Shown in pieces: positions 1 through 10,965 of a stretch of DNA of 64,000 nucleotides. The DNA is from Hofstenia miamia (lineage: Eukaryota; Xenacoelomorpha; Acoela): NCBI GenBank assembly GCA_004352715.1, contig SCFE01000057.1:721999-785998 (forward strand), in the 5' to 3' direction. Numbering within the stretch: the stretch's first letter is position 1; each line of letters starts with the position of its first letter. Both the position numbers and the translations under genes were made by a program. Below the pieces are notes generated by a model. The model made no database searches. It was not told the DNA's origin and saw nothing but the letters and a program-made list of their open reading frames with translations.

Positions 1-46
<46 letters not shown>
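1..46. repeat. (TTA)n microsatellite
   Basis: An uninterrupted run of the trinucleotide TTA/ATT at the left edge of the window. It is low-complexity DNA. Confidence 0.98.
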
Positions 47-47
<1 letters not shown>

Positions 48-341
48 TATGTCAATGAACACTACTTGTTTAATGCCACTCAATTCGTACATAATTAAGT
101 TTGGGACAAGAAGAACTACTTAATATGTGAAATTTTTCATTTCTGAAAACCTAACTCCAGCTTATGCAATTAGTTGTATTCAATGTGATTCAAGCCTTTA
201 TAATATTTCAATTTATTATCCGTTGAAGGTTATGCTAAGAAACAAAGTGCAATACTCTTAGTCTTTTCAACTTTAAAACAATATATTAAGAACATCAATA
301 TTTACACTTGAAAAGTAAATAACAGCTTCGTTTATCTTGAG
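47..341 (+). other. 5' flank of the SLC22-like gene
   Basis: AT-rich sequence upstream of the first recognised coding exon. It must hold the 5' UTR or a 5' intron and probably the promoter, but I see no convincing TATA box or initiator to mark. Confidence 0.3.
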
Positions 342-599
342 ATGGAATCCTTTAGTTTTCAGGAGCTTAATGTTGATGAACTCATAAGAATAACTGGGAA
401 GTTTGGTGTACTGCAAGCTATCTGCTTTGCATACAATTGCATATTCGTTATATATGCAGGATGGCTAGCAACTGTTTGTATCTTCTCAGGCATGCAACCA
501 GATTTTGCATGTTCAAATGGTCTGTATCCAAAAAACAAATGTTTCGACAACTGTACGTCATATAAATATCTCAAGCCTGAAGGTACAATGGTGGCTCAG
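342..599 (+). CDS. SLC22-family transporter, exon 1 (residues 1-86)
   Basis: First coding exon of a major facilitator superfamily (MFS) transporter of the SLC22 organic ion type, a 12-helix plasma-membrane carrier. The ATG has G at -3 and G at +4, and the exon ends at CAG|gtactt in phase 0. The translation has a short cytoplasmic N-terminus (MESFSFQELNVDELIRITGK), a first transmembrane helix at about residues 23-50, and the start of the large extracellular loop with cysteines (ACSNG, NKCFDNC), as is usual in SLC22 proteins. It joins in frame to the exon at 6602. The ligand cannot be predicted; organic cation, anion and carnitine carriers look alike at this level. Confidence 0.8.
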
Positions 600-1088
600 G
601 TACTTTTAGCAATTTTCAGAAAATTTTCAGCAGTGAAGTTTTTCAATTAAGCTAAATTTCATCAAATATTTGATGAAGTAGAACATATACATAGTCACTT
701 AAAATGAAAAAAAGCGTGTTCCAAAAATAATATATTTTATCAAAAATCTCTAGGTAGCATAATAGAAATAATGCTTTTATTTATTATACGTAAGTTTGAA
801 CTTCATACGAAAAATGTGTCTTACATATTGCGGTGTTTATTTCATTTTTCTTTTTATATTTGACTTGGATCAATCCATTCATTTTCCATTTCATAAATCT
901 TTGCTTTTATTGTCTTGTTTTTGTAAATATTATTGCACACCCGACATTTCTAAGTATTTTAAGAAACATTGGCATAGATTATATTCAACATACGCGTTAT
1001 TGAACCCCAATTGATGAAATATATATGAATTTTTCATAGTTCTTTTGAATATTGTTATAATTATAAATGATATCAATTAAATAGTATA
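600..1088 (+). other. Intron 1 of the SLC22-like gene, left part
   Basis: AT-rich intronic sequence up to the insertion site of the P-like element. No further coding signal was seen. Confidence 0.6.
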
Positions 1089-1096
1089 TTTTAACC
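1089..1096. repeat. Target-site duplication, left copy (TTTTAACC)
   Basis: The eight bases TTTTAACC abut the left end of the P-like element and recur exactly at 3947-3954. An 8-bp duplication is the hallmark length for P elements. Confidence 0.93.
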
Positions 1097-1136
1097 CAAA
1101 GCGTTCTTTAATTAACAAGCCATGCAATGGCCAATT
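1097..1136 (+). repeat. P-like element left terminal inverted repeat
   Basis: It starts CAAAGCGTTCTTTAA and continues to GCAATGGCCAATT. It pairs with the reverse complement of 3907-3946 with a few mismatches near the middle. Confidence 0.9.
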
Positions 1137-1267
1137 AGCCATTCCGCGTGAGGACTCAATTTCGTCACACACATTCATTTCCCAGTACACACAATAATTT
1201 ATTCGTTTGCTCGCTGTTTAGTCCGTTCACGTAAGGCGCTCTGTGTTTTGATTGTTTAATCGTAGTT

Positions 1268-1752
1268 ATGGGACGAAAGTGCAGCGTTTTTGGATGCAGA
1301 ACAAACTATAGAAAATGTCTCAAAAAGAAGGTGGAATCTAATTCTTCATCAATCCCTGTATATCGGTTCCCAAAAGATTAGATTAAGCTTCGTTTATGGC
1401 TAAGCAAAATGCCTAATATTATCAAAGAGGTAAAACCAAACATGGGAATATGTGCTCTACATTTCCCTGAAGATGCAATTATGACAATTCGGGGAGGTAG
1501 ACGAGTTCCAGATGAACCACCCTCCATTTACCCTAATGTTCCAAAGTCTTGCGTCCCAAAACAAGGTAACTATATTTGCTGAATTAACTTTATTTGTTGG
1601 ATAAAATTTCTGTAGAAAACATTTATAAGATGTGTTATCAATTATTAGAATTGTGTTCTAGATAATTATTAGTTAGGAATGAATAAGATCACGAATTTTT
1701 TATTGTTCGGAAAAGTAGGGTCAAAAATGAAACATCGATAAATTTTTTAATA

Positions 1753-1801
<49 letters not shown>

Positions 1802-3799
1802 ATTTACTTTAATATCTAAAGGTGTAAATCATTTCAAGAGTTCACTTTAGACCCAAAACCTCGTTCAACCTCTTCATTGTCTTCCACCAGAAGTCAAAAG
1901 CCAGATGAATTACAAGGATTTATGCTAATTGATACAATTGATAGTTCTAAGTTTCATTCAGATGTTTATTCTCATATCAATAACATTTCTTGTGACATAA
2001 TAAGTACAATGGAATACTCATTATTGTTCAGTAAAGTAAGAAATGGTCCTGTCTCCGATTGGTCAATTATATTTAAGCTTGAAAATGGTAAATTACGTGT
2101 TAGTGGATATCACAAACTTCAAGAAATTAATTTATCAAAACTTTCAGTTTCGGGTTTTGTGAAATTCTGGAGCCAAGTTGAGGAAATCGTACGATTTTGT
2201 TCTACGTACACATGTACAGAATATGAATCCAATAGAAAATTTCAATTCATTGAGCGACAAATTAAATTACTAAACTCAAAATCAAGGGTTTATGATTATA
2301 TGGACGTTGTTGCATCTTTTCAGTGGTATCGTTGCAGTCGCTCTCTGTACTCACGTCTAAGGGAGGATATGCAATTGCCCAGTGTTCGTACTCTTCAGTT
2401 ACTTACTTCTAAGGTTAATAATTTGAAGCAAGAGGATTTTTTGTCTACTGTATTTGACAATGTGGAACCTCGATCTAGAGGTTGTATTCTTCTTTTGGAC
2501 GAAATTTATGTTAAGCCAACTCTTACCTACCGAGGAGGTGTTATGTTTGGAAAAGCAATTGACGATGAAGATGAAATGGCTAGAACAATGCTATGTATCA
2601 TGATCAAATTATTTTTCAATAGGAAGAAATTCGTTTTCCGTATTCTTCCATTTCATCACCTGAACAGTAAACACCAATTTGACATTGTATCAGAAGCTAT
2701 TCTTGCTGTTGAAAAGGCTGGAGGAAGTGTTTATTCCCTGATTTTTGACAATAATCGCGTAAATCAGTCATTTATAAATTATTTTGAGCGATTTGACAAT
2801 GATGATGGAAGAATAGTTTTTATGGTGAAATCTCCAGCCACGAATTCTCACCCTCTGTTTTTAATTGTTAACGTAAGCAGTCTTACAGAAGGTAAACATT
2901 TACGAGACGCTGACCGTGATCCAATAAGATCTGCCTCAGATGAACAAATTAAATTTCTTGTCTCAATGTCAAAACTTGCGGATTTCATGAAACCTGTCAA
3001 TCAACATAACCGAATAAGGTCATTAACATCTGAAACAAGTACTGCAATTCAGAGAACTTGCTTGGCTTTATCTGAGATATCAAAGTTTCTTTTAACCACA
3101 GATCAACCAGTTCGTCACAATTACGTACTTCTGTCATTCTTTTCTAATGATGATATTGAGTCATTTTTTGGTCAAGTACGGCAAGCTGCTGGATGCTGTT
3201 ATTACGTTTCTGTAGAACAAGTAATTAACACTTGCAGAATAATGAAAACATCATTGCTCTTAGAATTGAGTAATTTATCAGATTTGCCAATCCCTTCACA
3301 CAGTTGTCTCCATTGCAATGAAGACATATCTGAGTCAAATATCTCTATAGTCGAATCTCTCCCATTTGTTTTTGAAGAGTTGAAGAGTGAAACAATTCAA
3401 GTACTACTGTATGTGGCTGGGTATCTTGTCTCGAAATTTCATCTAGAGAAGAATGATTGTTCACAATCAAATAGTAGTGAATATTACAAACTACTTGATC
3501 GTGGTGGCCTCTCTTGCCCAACTGACAAACTATTAACCTTCGTTTCTTTCTGCTATTGCTTTGTTGCTAGTTGTTCTTTTAAATTTGGGTGTCGTGTTTC
3601 GCTCATGAACATCTTTAGAACAATTCAAGAAACATTTTTTCAATTTGATTTACCTGGTGTCAACTCACAATGCTACCGCGTTTTGGTCAACATTTTTATG
3701 AGCAACTTTGTTAAGAAGGCGGCCGAAGTCTCTTGTAGGAATAATCCTACAAATAAGGCCAAGTTGGCGAAATTCTCACATCGTGTAAATCGTGTATAA
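1268..3799 (+). pseudogene. P-like (THAP9-type) transposase, two exons, one premature stop
   Basis: Exon 1 (1268-1565) encodes a THAP zinc finger. The visible parts are MGRKCSVFGC, FPKD, the tryptophan-containing helix and the C-x2-H pair in ICALHF. Exon 2 (1851-3799) continues in frame after a 285-nt intron (CAAG|gtaac...actttag|AC) and is open for about 650 codons. It carries RNase H-like catalytic blocks: LLLDEIYVKP (Asp), SLIFDNNRVN (Asp) and DDIESFFGQVRQ (Glu), as in P/THAP9 transposases. The C-terminal part has a GYLVSKF block. The only lesion seen is TAG at 1379-1381, inside the THAP domain directly after FPKD. The intron holds a TA microsatellite. The function would be cut-and-paste transposition, but the stop predicts loss of the DNA-binding domain. 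Confidence 0.9.
1756..1797. repeat. (TA)n microsatellite in the transposase intron
   Basis: About 42 bases of alternating A and T between the two exons of the P-like transposase. Confidence 0.97.
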
Positions 3800-3906
3800 C
3801 CTTCTCTTTTTACAATATTTTATAGTTTAAGAATAATATCTTGTGTTTTTTCTAGTTTATATATAATTAGACGAAATTGAAAATTGAGCCCTCACTCAAA
3901 TTCATC

Positions 3907-3946
3907 AATTGGCCATTGCATGGCTTGTAAGTTTAAGAACGCTTTG
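3907..3946 (-). repeat. P-like element right terminal inverted repeat
   Basis: Its reverse complement begins CAAAGCGTTCTTAAA and shares AAGCCATGCAATGGCCAATT with the left end. Confidence 0.9.
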
Positions 3947-3954
3947 TTTTAACC
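3947..3954. repeat. Target-site duplication, right copy (TTTTAACC)
   Basis: Exact match to 1089-1096, directly beside the right TIR. Confidence 0.93.
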
Positions 3955-4560
3955 GATACCTAAAAGCTTTAGGGTAGAAAAATTAAGGTGAGGAAATTCA
4001 AAGCGGAAATTAAAGGGTCGGAAAATTCAAGATGAAAAAACATAAGACAAAAAAATTACTTTTAATGTTTGGTTTAGAGTTACTTTTCGGCCCCGCATTC
4101 TGGTTACTGTTTTCACTTAAGCTTGTTACTTTTTTCAAAAGGGTTACTTCTTCCACCCTTTCTGTGAGGGGTGGGTTTGACGTTTCTATTGACCCTAAGG
4201 CTCTTTCTTATATATCATTCGAAAGCCCTAGTCTTAATCTACATTAATCTGTCCTTATAAATTCTCTAGCTGGTACATAAACGGAACATTAGCTGGCTGA
4301 AAATGGTAAGCCGCAGTGAGCCTTAGTATCACATATGTGATTTCTAAGTGTCCTAATGCTTGAAAAATAAGTTTATCTAAATGCATAAATAAATGCTTCA
4401 GTTTAATATCTAATTAATGCAAGATTCGTCTACCGATAGACTAAGAAACCTATATAGCAAAACTAGTACTGCTTATCTATATAATAAATATTTTGCTTTT
4501 GTTTATCAAAATGAAGGTGACTACAATCTCATTCAGTAACAATATCATACCTCAAAAATG
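3955..4560 (+). other. Intron 1 of the SLC22-like gene, between transposons
   Basis: AT-rich sequence with no gene recognised. A short open frame at 4032-4247 has no family signature and is treated as chance. Confidence 0.5.
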
Positions 4561-4770
4561 CTTTATTAAATGCTATATCAACTGCCCAGCCATATCTTAA
4601 AAGGCATAAGGAAACAATTGTATCTATCAGTTATTCACAGTAAGTTACTCTATGGATCATCTGCATGGCATTGCAACCTATCACACATATATGAATTAAA
4701 AAAAGTAGAAAAACATGCACAAAATGAACATATGAAAACTCCAAATATATATCCCCCTTACAGTGCTTAA
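4561..4770 (+). mobile_element. Non-LTR retrotransposon 3' fragment (C-terminus of reverse transcriptase)
   Basis: The 66-codon frame has the pattern that follows the fingers and palm in many LINE polymerases: helix residues before RKQLYLSVIHSKLLYGSSAW, then a region rich in E/K (ELKKVEKHA). The motif Y-x-S-x-I-x-x-x-L-x-Y-G-x-x-x-W is characteristic of LINE ORF2 C-termini. Upstream polymerase motifs are missing, so this is a 5'-truncated, dead copy. Confidence 0.65.
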
Positions 4771-6601
4771 AACATTACAAATACAATTGAATACTATCTA
4801 TCTGCTAATTGATATTATAAATAAAAGTGCATGAAGATTTGGAGATATATCTAGAAAAGGCTAAAAAAGAGAAGACGCTAAGATAAAATTCGAGAAGCTA
4901 CTCTAAGACTAATAAGATAAATCAATCTAAGAAATACTAACTAATTGAAGATCTAAGGCACATTAAGGGCGATGATACTCTAGGAAATATTTTCAAATTT
5001 TTTTGTAAACTTAGTTGACTTCATCAAAGTTTGATACCTATTGAGGGATCACTATTGGAGCTATGGCTTAGCTTTATATACCTTTCGATAGCCCTAGTTC
5101 TCCTCTTTCAGATAGCCTATAGCTACTCTAGAAAAAGAGCATTAGCTCTCTGAAAATGGAGTTTTCCCTCCCATCAGTTGTTCGGATTTAACTTATTTAA
5201 GGCCCAAATATGATCTTTAAGAGCCGTAAATGGTTCCCTGAGTTGTATATTCTAAATTTAAAGAGGTCTTAATATTAATTTAGATTATTCCGAGAGCTTG
5301 AGAATAGGCTTATAGGTGTGATAGAGGTGATGAAACACTTAGAAATATTCAACAATTTTTCTTATAAACCTAGTGTGACAAGTCAATGCTTTGATAACTT
5401 ATAGAGGGTCTAATGAGGATCCTATCGCTTAAATTTTAATATCATTTGAATATTCTAGTCTTGGTATATCAGAATATGTACTTAGATATCTCATAGGTGC
5501 CTTATTAGGTTTAAGGTAGCGCTTACTTATGACACTCAAATACTCTTCAAGTATATAGAAAACCTTTCGTAAAAGTCTTTTAGACTATATCTAATAGTTT
5601 ATTATGCATCTCTACACCCAGAAAAAGGCTTGGCCATAAATATAAAATTCAAAAACAATTTTTAAGTTCAACTTTGAAAAATTTAAGGTTTTTTTGAAAT
5701 TGGTTAAATTTATGTCAGTAGTAGGCAGCCCTAGCTAATATGTAAAGTAGTAAGTTAGCAAATTATTAATTTTTTTATTCTGAATTTTGAAACCAAATGG
5801 GAAATAATTAGTGACACACTGGAAAACGGTACCATGTATGTGGTTAAAGCAAAACCCTATGCTTCCAAAACTATTAGCCTACATCTTATCTGTTTGCACT
5901 TTTATATACTAACCAAGCATCCTGCTAAACTTTTGTTATGGTTGCTAATTATGATAGTAGATTTTCCAAACTAGAACTTTTGGTTAACATTTCCATTGGA
6001 ATGGTTACTTTTTCCACCACAAATCACATCGAAAAATATCCAAAAACCACGGTTAGGGTTAGCGTTCGGGTTGGGTTTCGTTGAATTTCTTGAAGACCTT
6101 GAATTTTCCGGATTTGAATTTCCTTGCTGTGAATTTTCTTACCTTTAATTTTCTGCCTTGAGTTTTCTTGTTTAAAAAAGCCCGTCCATCTAAGGTAATA
6201 GCAAACAATTGCAATTGTAAAATTTAGTGTAAATATTTTTGAAATATTATGTAAAAACTATTTTTGCACTTGATTTTTAATCAAATCAAACTCAGAAATG
6301 TCACCAATAATTTTCTAATACAATACAAATAATCTTGCTTACACAAATGGGAAGTTTCCAATTGCAAAACTTTGATCATATTTAAAGTTGTCAATAATGA
6401 AATACATATGTTGATTAAGTACATAACGATGGCACATTGAATTATTCGTTGATATTGTGTTGAAATGCATCACTTAAGGAAATTATCTTTTTCTTGTTGA
6501 TTTAATATGTTCCGTCTTTAATACAATGATGTTAAATTTAGAATGTTCAGGTAACACTAGTAAATTTAAAATATTCTTTAATTTAATGTATGTAATTTTA
6601 G
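4771..6601 (+). other. Remainder of intron 1 of the SLC22-like gene
   Basis: AT-rich sequence. I find no coding exon and no clear transposon ends. The acceptor for exon 2 (attttag) is at its right edge. Confidence 0.5.
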
Positions 6602-6752
6602 TTCAACTTGGCATGCGGCAGCCGGTCACTGTTGAATACATTGTTTACAAGTGGATATTGGATAGGCTTTCTTATCGGAGTTCTTTTAACGGGCTATTTA
6701 TTAGACAAATTTGGAAGAAAACTTGTTACAATAGTTAACGTGGCTGGCCTAA
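6602..6752 (+). CDS. SLC22-family transporter, exon 2 (residues 87-137)
   Basis: The acceptor is tgtaattttag and the donor is A|gtaagt. The exon starts in phase 0 and ends with one base of a codon. The translation begins FNLACGSRSLL, the normal residues before helix 2 in SLC22 carriers. It then covers helix 2 and the signature MFS loop between helices 2 and 3, seen here as GYLLDKFGRK (family pattern G-x-L-x-D-R-x-G-R-R). This loop controls the conformational change of the transporter. It joins in frame to exon 1 and to the exon at 7397. Confidence 0.85.
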
Positions 6753-7396
6753 GTAAGTAAATATATACAATTCCTTTAACAATTATGGCCAATAACATAC
6801 AAATACTTTAACCTTAAACTGCCTTGGAATTTTTCAAAATATTATTGTTACTTACAAACTAATAAATCTATCCAAAATCTGTAAGTACCATTGTGTAGAA
6901 AATAGTATTATCTATCATTTTCATCCTGAACCCTCCGGGCGTGCCTTAACCCAGGAAGCGTGCGGATGAGACCATTTCTAGAAAACAAAGTAGTTGAGGT
7001 TTGTATTCGCTGCCATAAGCATTCGACTTTCTGAATTCCTGAACACTAGGAATGATAAGAATTTAATACTTTTAAAATTTTTTTTTAAGTACGTCAGCCA
7101 AAGCAATACAATTTTGTACACATTTCCTATTGTATGATCGAGCACGTTCACCGATCAATAGTTGCGGTTATATCTCAGGATTTCGAAACTTCATAATAGG
7201 CTTGAGAAAATTGCTTGAAAATTTGGAACAACTGACAGCCTAAGGTCAAGACAGGTTTTAAATGGTATCCGCTTCATTTAATTTTGATTGTCCTTAGTAG
7301 CGTTCGTTTTTCGAATTGATCATTAAAAAAAGGCATTCCTAAGTTGGTGTTAATCTCCTGTATAAACAATTATTTATAGGAAATTTTACCTTTTAG
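6753..7396 (+). other. Intron 2 of the SLC22-like gene
   Basis: AT-rich sequence with no other feature recognised. Confidence 0.6.
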
Positions 7397-7507
7397 CCAT
7401 ATTTTCATTTCTAATGTATTTTGGAAATGACATCTATCTCCTTATTTTTATCAGAGCAATGGTTGGATTCTTTGTTAGTGGAACTCAACTTGGTACATTT
7501 ATTCATG
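7397..7507 (+). CDS. SLC22-family transporter, exon 3 (residues 137-174)
   Basis: The acceptor is accttttag and the donor is CATG|gtatag. The exon carries 2 nt + 36 codons + 1 nt, which fits its neighbours. The translation covers helix 3, and the RAMVGFFVSG block of helix 4 is the usual R-F-x-x-G-x-x-x-(S/G)-G region of SLC22 proteins. Confidence 0.82.
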
Positions 7508-7551
7508 GTATAGCATTTAGGAACTTATCGACATAGTGATTCTAATTTTAG

Positions 7552-7726
7552 TTGCTGAATACCTACCTTCTAAACATATAGCTTCTGTGTCTCTCTTTAT
7601 TGAAGTCATCTTCGCACTGGGAGAAATGACGGCCATGGTTATGGGCTACATATTTAAAGAGGACTGGAAAATGCAGTATCTTGCCGCAGCGCTACCGGGA
7701 CCATTTTTACTCCTAGGATCAATTGT
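7552..7726 (+). CDS. SLC22-family transporter, exon 4 (residues 174-232)
   Basis: It follows a 44-nt intron (7508-7551) and starts after ctaattttag. The translation begins VAEYLPSKHIASV, the conserved (T/A)E-x-x-x-x-x-x-R segment before helix 5. It continues through helix 5, a loop ending DWKMQYLAAALPGPF, and helix 6. This matches the family pattern W-R-x-L-Q followed by a proline-containing helix. The donor is GT|gtaagc in phase 2. The exon that completes the codon and continues the protein (PESCRWLL) is not next in the scaffold but at 28427. Confidence 0.85.
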
Positions 7727-7837
7727 GTAAGCAAAATAACGAATGCCTTCATTCTCTTATAAATGAGATTTTTTATATTTTAGAACTGCCAATGCCAAAT
7801 TATAATGAATGTTAATACAAATAATATCATAGTCTGG

Positions 7838-7838
<1 letters not shown>

Positions 7839-7893
<55 letters not shown>

Positions 7894-7904
7894 GTATATA
7901 TATG
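7839..7904. repeat. (TA)n microsatellite
   Basis: A long TA run downstream of exon 4. It is a plausible site of a wrong assembly join, because the contig carrying the next exon also begins in (TA)n at 25240. Confidence 0.95.
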
Positions 7905-8423
7905 TGTCTTCAAACTAAACTAAATTTCTAAGAAAAGAGAGGAAGTAACTTGTGCAATAATCAGGAGCAACACTAAAAATTTAAGCGTACTTCTTTTTTA
8001 CTCTGATTAACAACTTAACTTAGTGTTACGAGAACACACTTTAAAGAGATGTCTTAAAAAATCTTTTACTAATAGCAATAGTAGCTAGGGAAGAAAATCC
8101 GAATCCGAACTCATTTTTTGGTCACTGGCCAATACAAGCTTTGTTGAATGCTACGCTTTTAAATTTGCAGGAAAAACTACAGATTGCATCTTAGTTTTCA
8201 AAGAAAATCAGTTCGGTTCAATTCAGGTAAAAGCTTTCGGTTTCGGCTTGGCGTGAAAAAGTGGAGTTTTTTAACTGTTTTATTAGTTGCAAAATTTAGT
8301 TTGCTCTAGTTACATGCATTTTGTAGGGCAATGATTGCAAGGTATCATTCATTCTTAGTCTCTAAGCGTTTCGGAACAAATTTTAATTGTAGATGCTAAT
8401 ATATGATCACAACTTTAATTTAG

Positions 8424-8509
8424 ATATGGACGTAAATATACTACAATAGCATTTCTTTGTTTATCTGGAATTGCTGTAATAATTATGCCGTTTCTGAAAC
8501 ACGTTGCAG
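8424..8509 (+). CDS. SLC22-family transporter, exon 7 (out of order; residues 352-381)
   Basis: The acceptor is taatttag and the donor is GCAG|gtacgt, with 1 nt + 28 codons + 1 nt. The translation starts YGRKYTTIAF, the second MFS signature after helix 8, followed by hydrophobic helix 9 (LCLSGIAVIIMPF). Its leading base completes an Arg codon (AG+A) with the end of the exon at 9562, and its trailing base completes an Asp codon with the exon at 10860. It therefore belongs after 9562-9693 even though it lies before it here. Confidence 0.82.
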
Positions 8510-8976
8510 GTACGTACAATTTGTAATTCATTTACGTTGACAGAATGCTTTGTGCGAAGTGTGCTATATTGGTGATTTTTCAAACATTTGTTCAGAATTT
8601 TTTGAACTATAACCCTCATTGTAAGATATACAAAGAGAATAACATTTTAAAAAGTGGGCAACATAACCTGATTTCTATTCATCAGGCACTACTGAGGGTA
8701 GCAAAATGAATTACCAAATTCTGAGTGCATTCTTGTTTTATTGAAATACGTTATTTGCCAGAATGTGCGTAGAAGACCATATTTCATTTGCGATTTCTTA
8801 TACTAGGTATGTCAAAAAATAATTAAATTGAAAGTGGTTGTAATCCTTGAAATGGTTTTATTTTAATGCAGCTTGCAGGTTAGTTGTGTGCATACATAAA
8901 AATAGATAACCAGTTCTCTCTATTTTGCAGATCATGGGACATTAGAATTTTTGGGTTTTATTGATAAAAAATTTTG
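8510..8976 (+). other. Intron sequence after exon 7
   Basis: AT-rich sequence with no feature recognised up to the repeated 56-base block that starts at 8977. Confidence 0.4.
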
Positions 8977-9032
8977 AATTATAATTTAAGACACGCAAAA
9001 CATTTGGTGAAAACTGCAACAATATTTGCCAA
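8977..9032. repeat. 56-bp block repeated at 9782-9836
   Basis: The block runs from AATTATAATTTAAGACACGC to AATATTTGCCA. The same sequence follows the single N at 9781. After it the two copies continue differently, so it marks a branch point in the assembly. Confidence 0.9.
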
Positions 9033-9034
9033 CA

Positions 9035-9082
9035 CTCATTCCCCACCAGTGAATCACTGGTGGTGGCTACATGGGATGTTGG
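9035..9082. mobile_element. Right end of a CCACCAGT/ATCCCACGTAGCCA MITE
   Basis: CCACCAGTGAATCACTGG followed by GGTGGCTACATGGGATG. The last part is close to the reverse complement of the motif at 29908-29930 (ATCCCACGTAGCCA), so this looks like one end of the same small inverted-repeat element family. Confidence 0.5.
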
Positions 9083-9561
9083 ATTTTATCCTAAAATGTA
9101 TTAGAGTCAAATTTCAAGCACCCTCGCGTAGAAAACTAATATCCGATCTAAGATTCTTTAGTAATTAACGCAAAAAACAATTCAGGTCATTTTAAAATTA
9201 ACAAAAATTGTAATTTTATAGCAAATCTAATTTCAGACATGCCAAACAGGCCCAACATTTAAACACCTAAGAATTAACCATATCAATCGTGCACAATAGC
9301 ATAAGCAAAATGTTGAATAAGGAGAATATATGCAACTTAAATATCAATGTCTTTGTTTTGATTTAAAAAATTGTCGTCTGCCAACATATAGATAGTAAGC
9401 TTAGCTATTGTAAATATTGTCAGCATTGAGAAGTTCTATTTCTGAAACCTCATAATAAAAAAGGATAAAACTTTGATAAAACGACTAAATAATGCCTAAC
9501 AATATGAATTATGTATAAATTCCAAATAAAAGTAAAACGTTTGTAATTTTTCGCATTTTAG

Positions 9562-9693
9562 GTTTGCCGCTAGTATTGTGTATTATGGTTTGACTTACGG
9601 TGTGCAAGGATTGAGTGGTAGCATCTATATTAACTCATTCTTAATGTCATTGGTGGAAATTCCTGCCTTCTTTGCTTACATTTTAACTAACAG
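9562..9693 (+). CDS. SLC22-family transporter, exon 6 (out of order; residues 308-352)
   Basis: The acceptor is gcattttag and the donor is AACAG|gtaaat, with 1 nt + 43 codons + 2 nt. The translation has FAASIVYYGLTYG (the helix 7 signature, YYGL in most SLC22 members), an extracellular loop SGSIYINSF and helix 8 with VEIPAFF (the conserved V-E-x-P-A motif). The first base completes a Trp codon with TG at the end of the exon at 28427. The end (AG) completes an Arg codon with the exon at 8424. Confidence 0.85.
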
Positions 9694-10859
9694 GTAAATT
9701 GCTAAAAATTCTTATATCATCCACAAGCAAATTTTTGTTGGAATATTTGATTCAGAAATAAAAAAATATAATGTATAGATNAATTATAATTTAAGACACG
9801 CAAAACATTTGGTGAAAACTGCAACAATATTTGCCAAGAACTAAATGAAGTATATGACAATGATTCTCTTCACGGGCCTACATGTATGCTGATATATAAT
9901 AATCAAAAGGGTGACGAAACACGTCGTCAAACATCGTCATTTTTCTCTAAATTCTATAACTACTATAAACTATGAAAAAGTAATGTCAATAATGCATTAG
10001 GCATTTGGAATTAGGATCTGGATCTAATTTTTTGTGTATGCGATTTACTTCACGTAAAAAATTCATCTGCGATTATGCTTAAAATGCCTGTATATTTTTG
10101 TTTTGTACATATGCAGGCACTAGATACAAAATTTTAAAATATCTACAGTGCTCAAAATTAAAAAAAACATATGCAGGCACTAAATACTATGGCAGAGGGC
10201 TCTGGATACGGGTCCAAAAAATTTTTTGCGTGAACGTAAAATTCATGCATAAGAAACTAGATACCTACTCTAAATGCGCAATGTAAAGGTTTTTGGATAC
10301 AATTATTGTGATTTTCCATCTAAAAGGGCATTGAATACTATGGGAAAACTAGGGGTTGCTAAATACAAATTTCATAGCATCCAGAGCTCATATATATATA
10401 TATATATATATATAGGCCTATATATTCGAATAGAGCACATTGTTTAACGTTTTTGACTATAATTTAGTCATCTTCAGAAATAATAAAATTTGTTGGAAAT
10501 TGATAAAGATTTTACATTATACTACAATAATTCATTAATGTAAATAGAGTGATCTTATGCTATTCTGTCTATTCAACAGCATTGATTTTCCATGATCTTT
10601 GATTAGTAAGGCTTCAGATATTTTTGATTTGTTTGATCTTAAAATTATTTTAAAATTTTCATGATTGATGTTATGAATGTGCGTATACACTTCAGATTGA
10701 AGATGTCCATTAATATGTTAAGGTTTCCGCTTTTCAAAATGTCGTATAGTCAAGATAAGATTGGCATACCCACTAATGTCACTTGAGCACTTGACGCATT
10801 GGCAATGACTGATATTTATGTTATAGATTAAATATATTCACAAACAAAACCATGTTTAG
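9694..10859 (+). other. Intron sequence with single-N join at 9781
   Basis: It contains the single N at 9781, the second copy of the 56-bp block (9782-9836), a short direct repeat around ATATGCAGGCACTA at about 10110 and 10170, and a TA run at 10389-10414. No exon was seen. Confidence 0.5.
9782..9836. repeat. Second copy of the 8977-9032 block
   Basis: Nearly identical to 8977-9032 and starting directly after an N. This copy leads on to the exon at 10860, which should follow exon 7. The simplest reading is that 8977-9032 and 9782-9836 are one locus. Confidence 0.88.
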
Positions 10860-10965
10860 ACGGAAAAGTTGCAGTAGTCTTGTCAATGTTGGGTAAGCTT
10901 GGTTCAACTGCTGTATTCGATTCACTATATTTCTATCAAATAGAGCTATTTCCATCAGCAATCAG
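10860..10965 (+). CDS. SLC22-family transporter, exon 8 (residues 381-416)
   Basis: The acceptor is catgtttag and the donor is ATCAG|gttact, with 2 nt + 34 codons + 2 nt. The translation carries GKLGSTAVFDSLYFY of helices 10-11, then IELFPSAIR. This is the strongly conserved E-L-x-P-T-x-x-R motif of SLC22 carriers, with Ser in place of the usual Thr. It is followed by a 47-nt intron. Confidence 0.88.

Larger units (their letters stand above)
1097..3946 (+). mobile_element. Complete P-element-like DNA transposon
   Basis: A 2850-bp element with TIRs starting CAAAGCGTTCTT at the left and ending AAGAACGCTTTG at the right. The TIRs are similar over about 40 bp, including the block AAGCCATGCAATGGCCAATT on both sides. 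It is flanked by exact 8-bp duplications (TTTTAACC). Inside is a two-exon THAP-domain transposase on the + strand. The element lies in intron 1 of the SLC22-like gene in the same orientation. Ends beginning with CA, an 8-bp TSD and a THAP-type N-terminus are all features of the P superfamily (P element/THAP9). Confidence 0.93.

Noticed and set aside
9562-9693. Explanation of the out-of-order exons by two tandem SLC22 genes
   Set aside because: Each exon class is present exactly once (apart from gap-flanking copies), and together they make one full-length protein with perfect phases. Two decayed paralogues would not complement each other so exactly.
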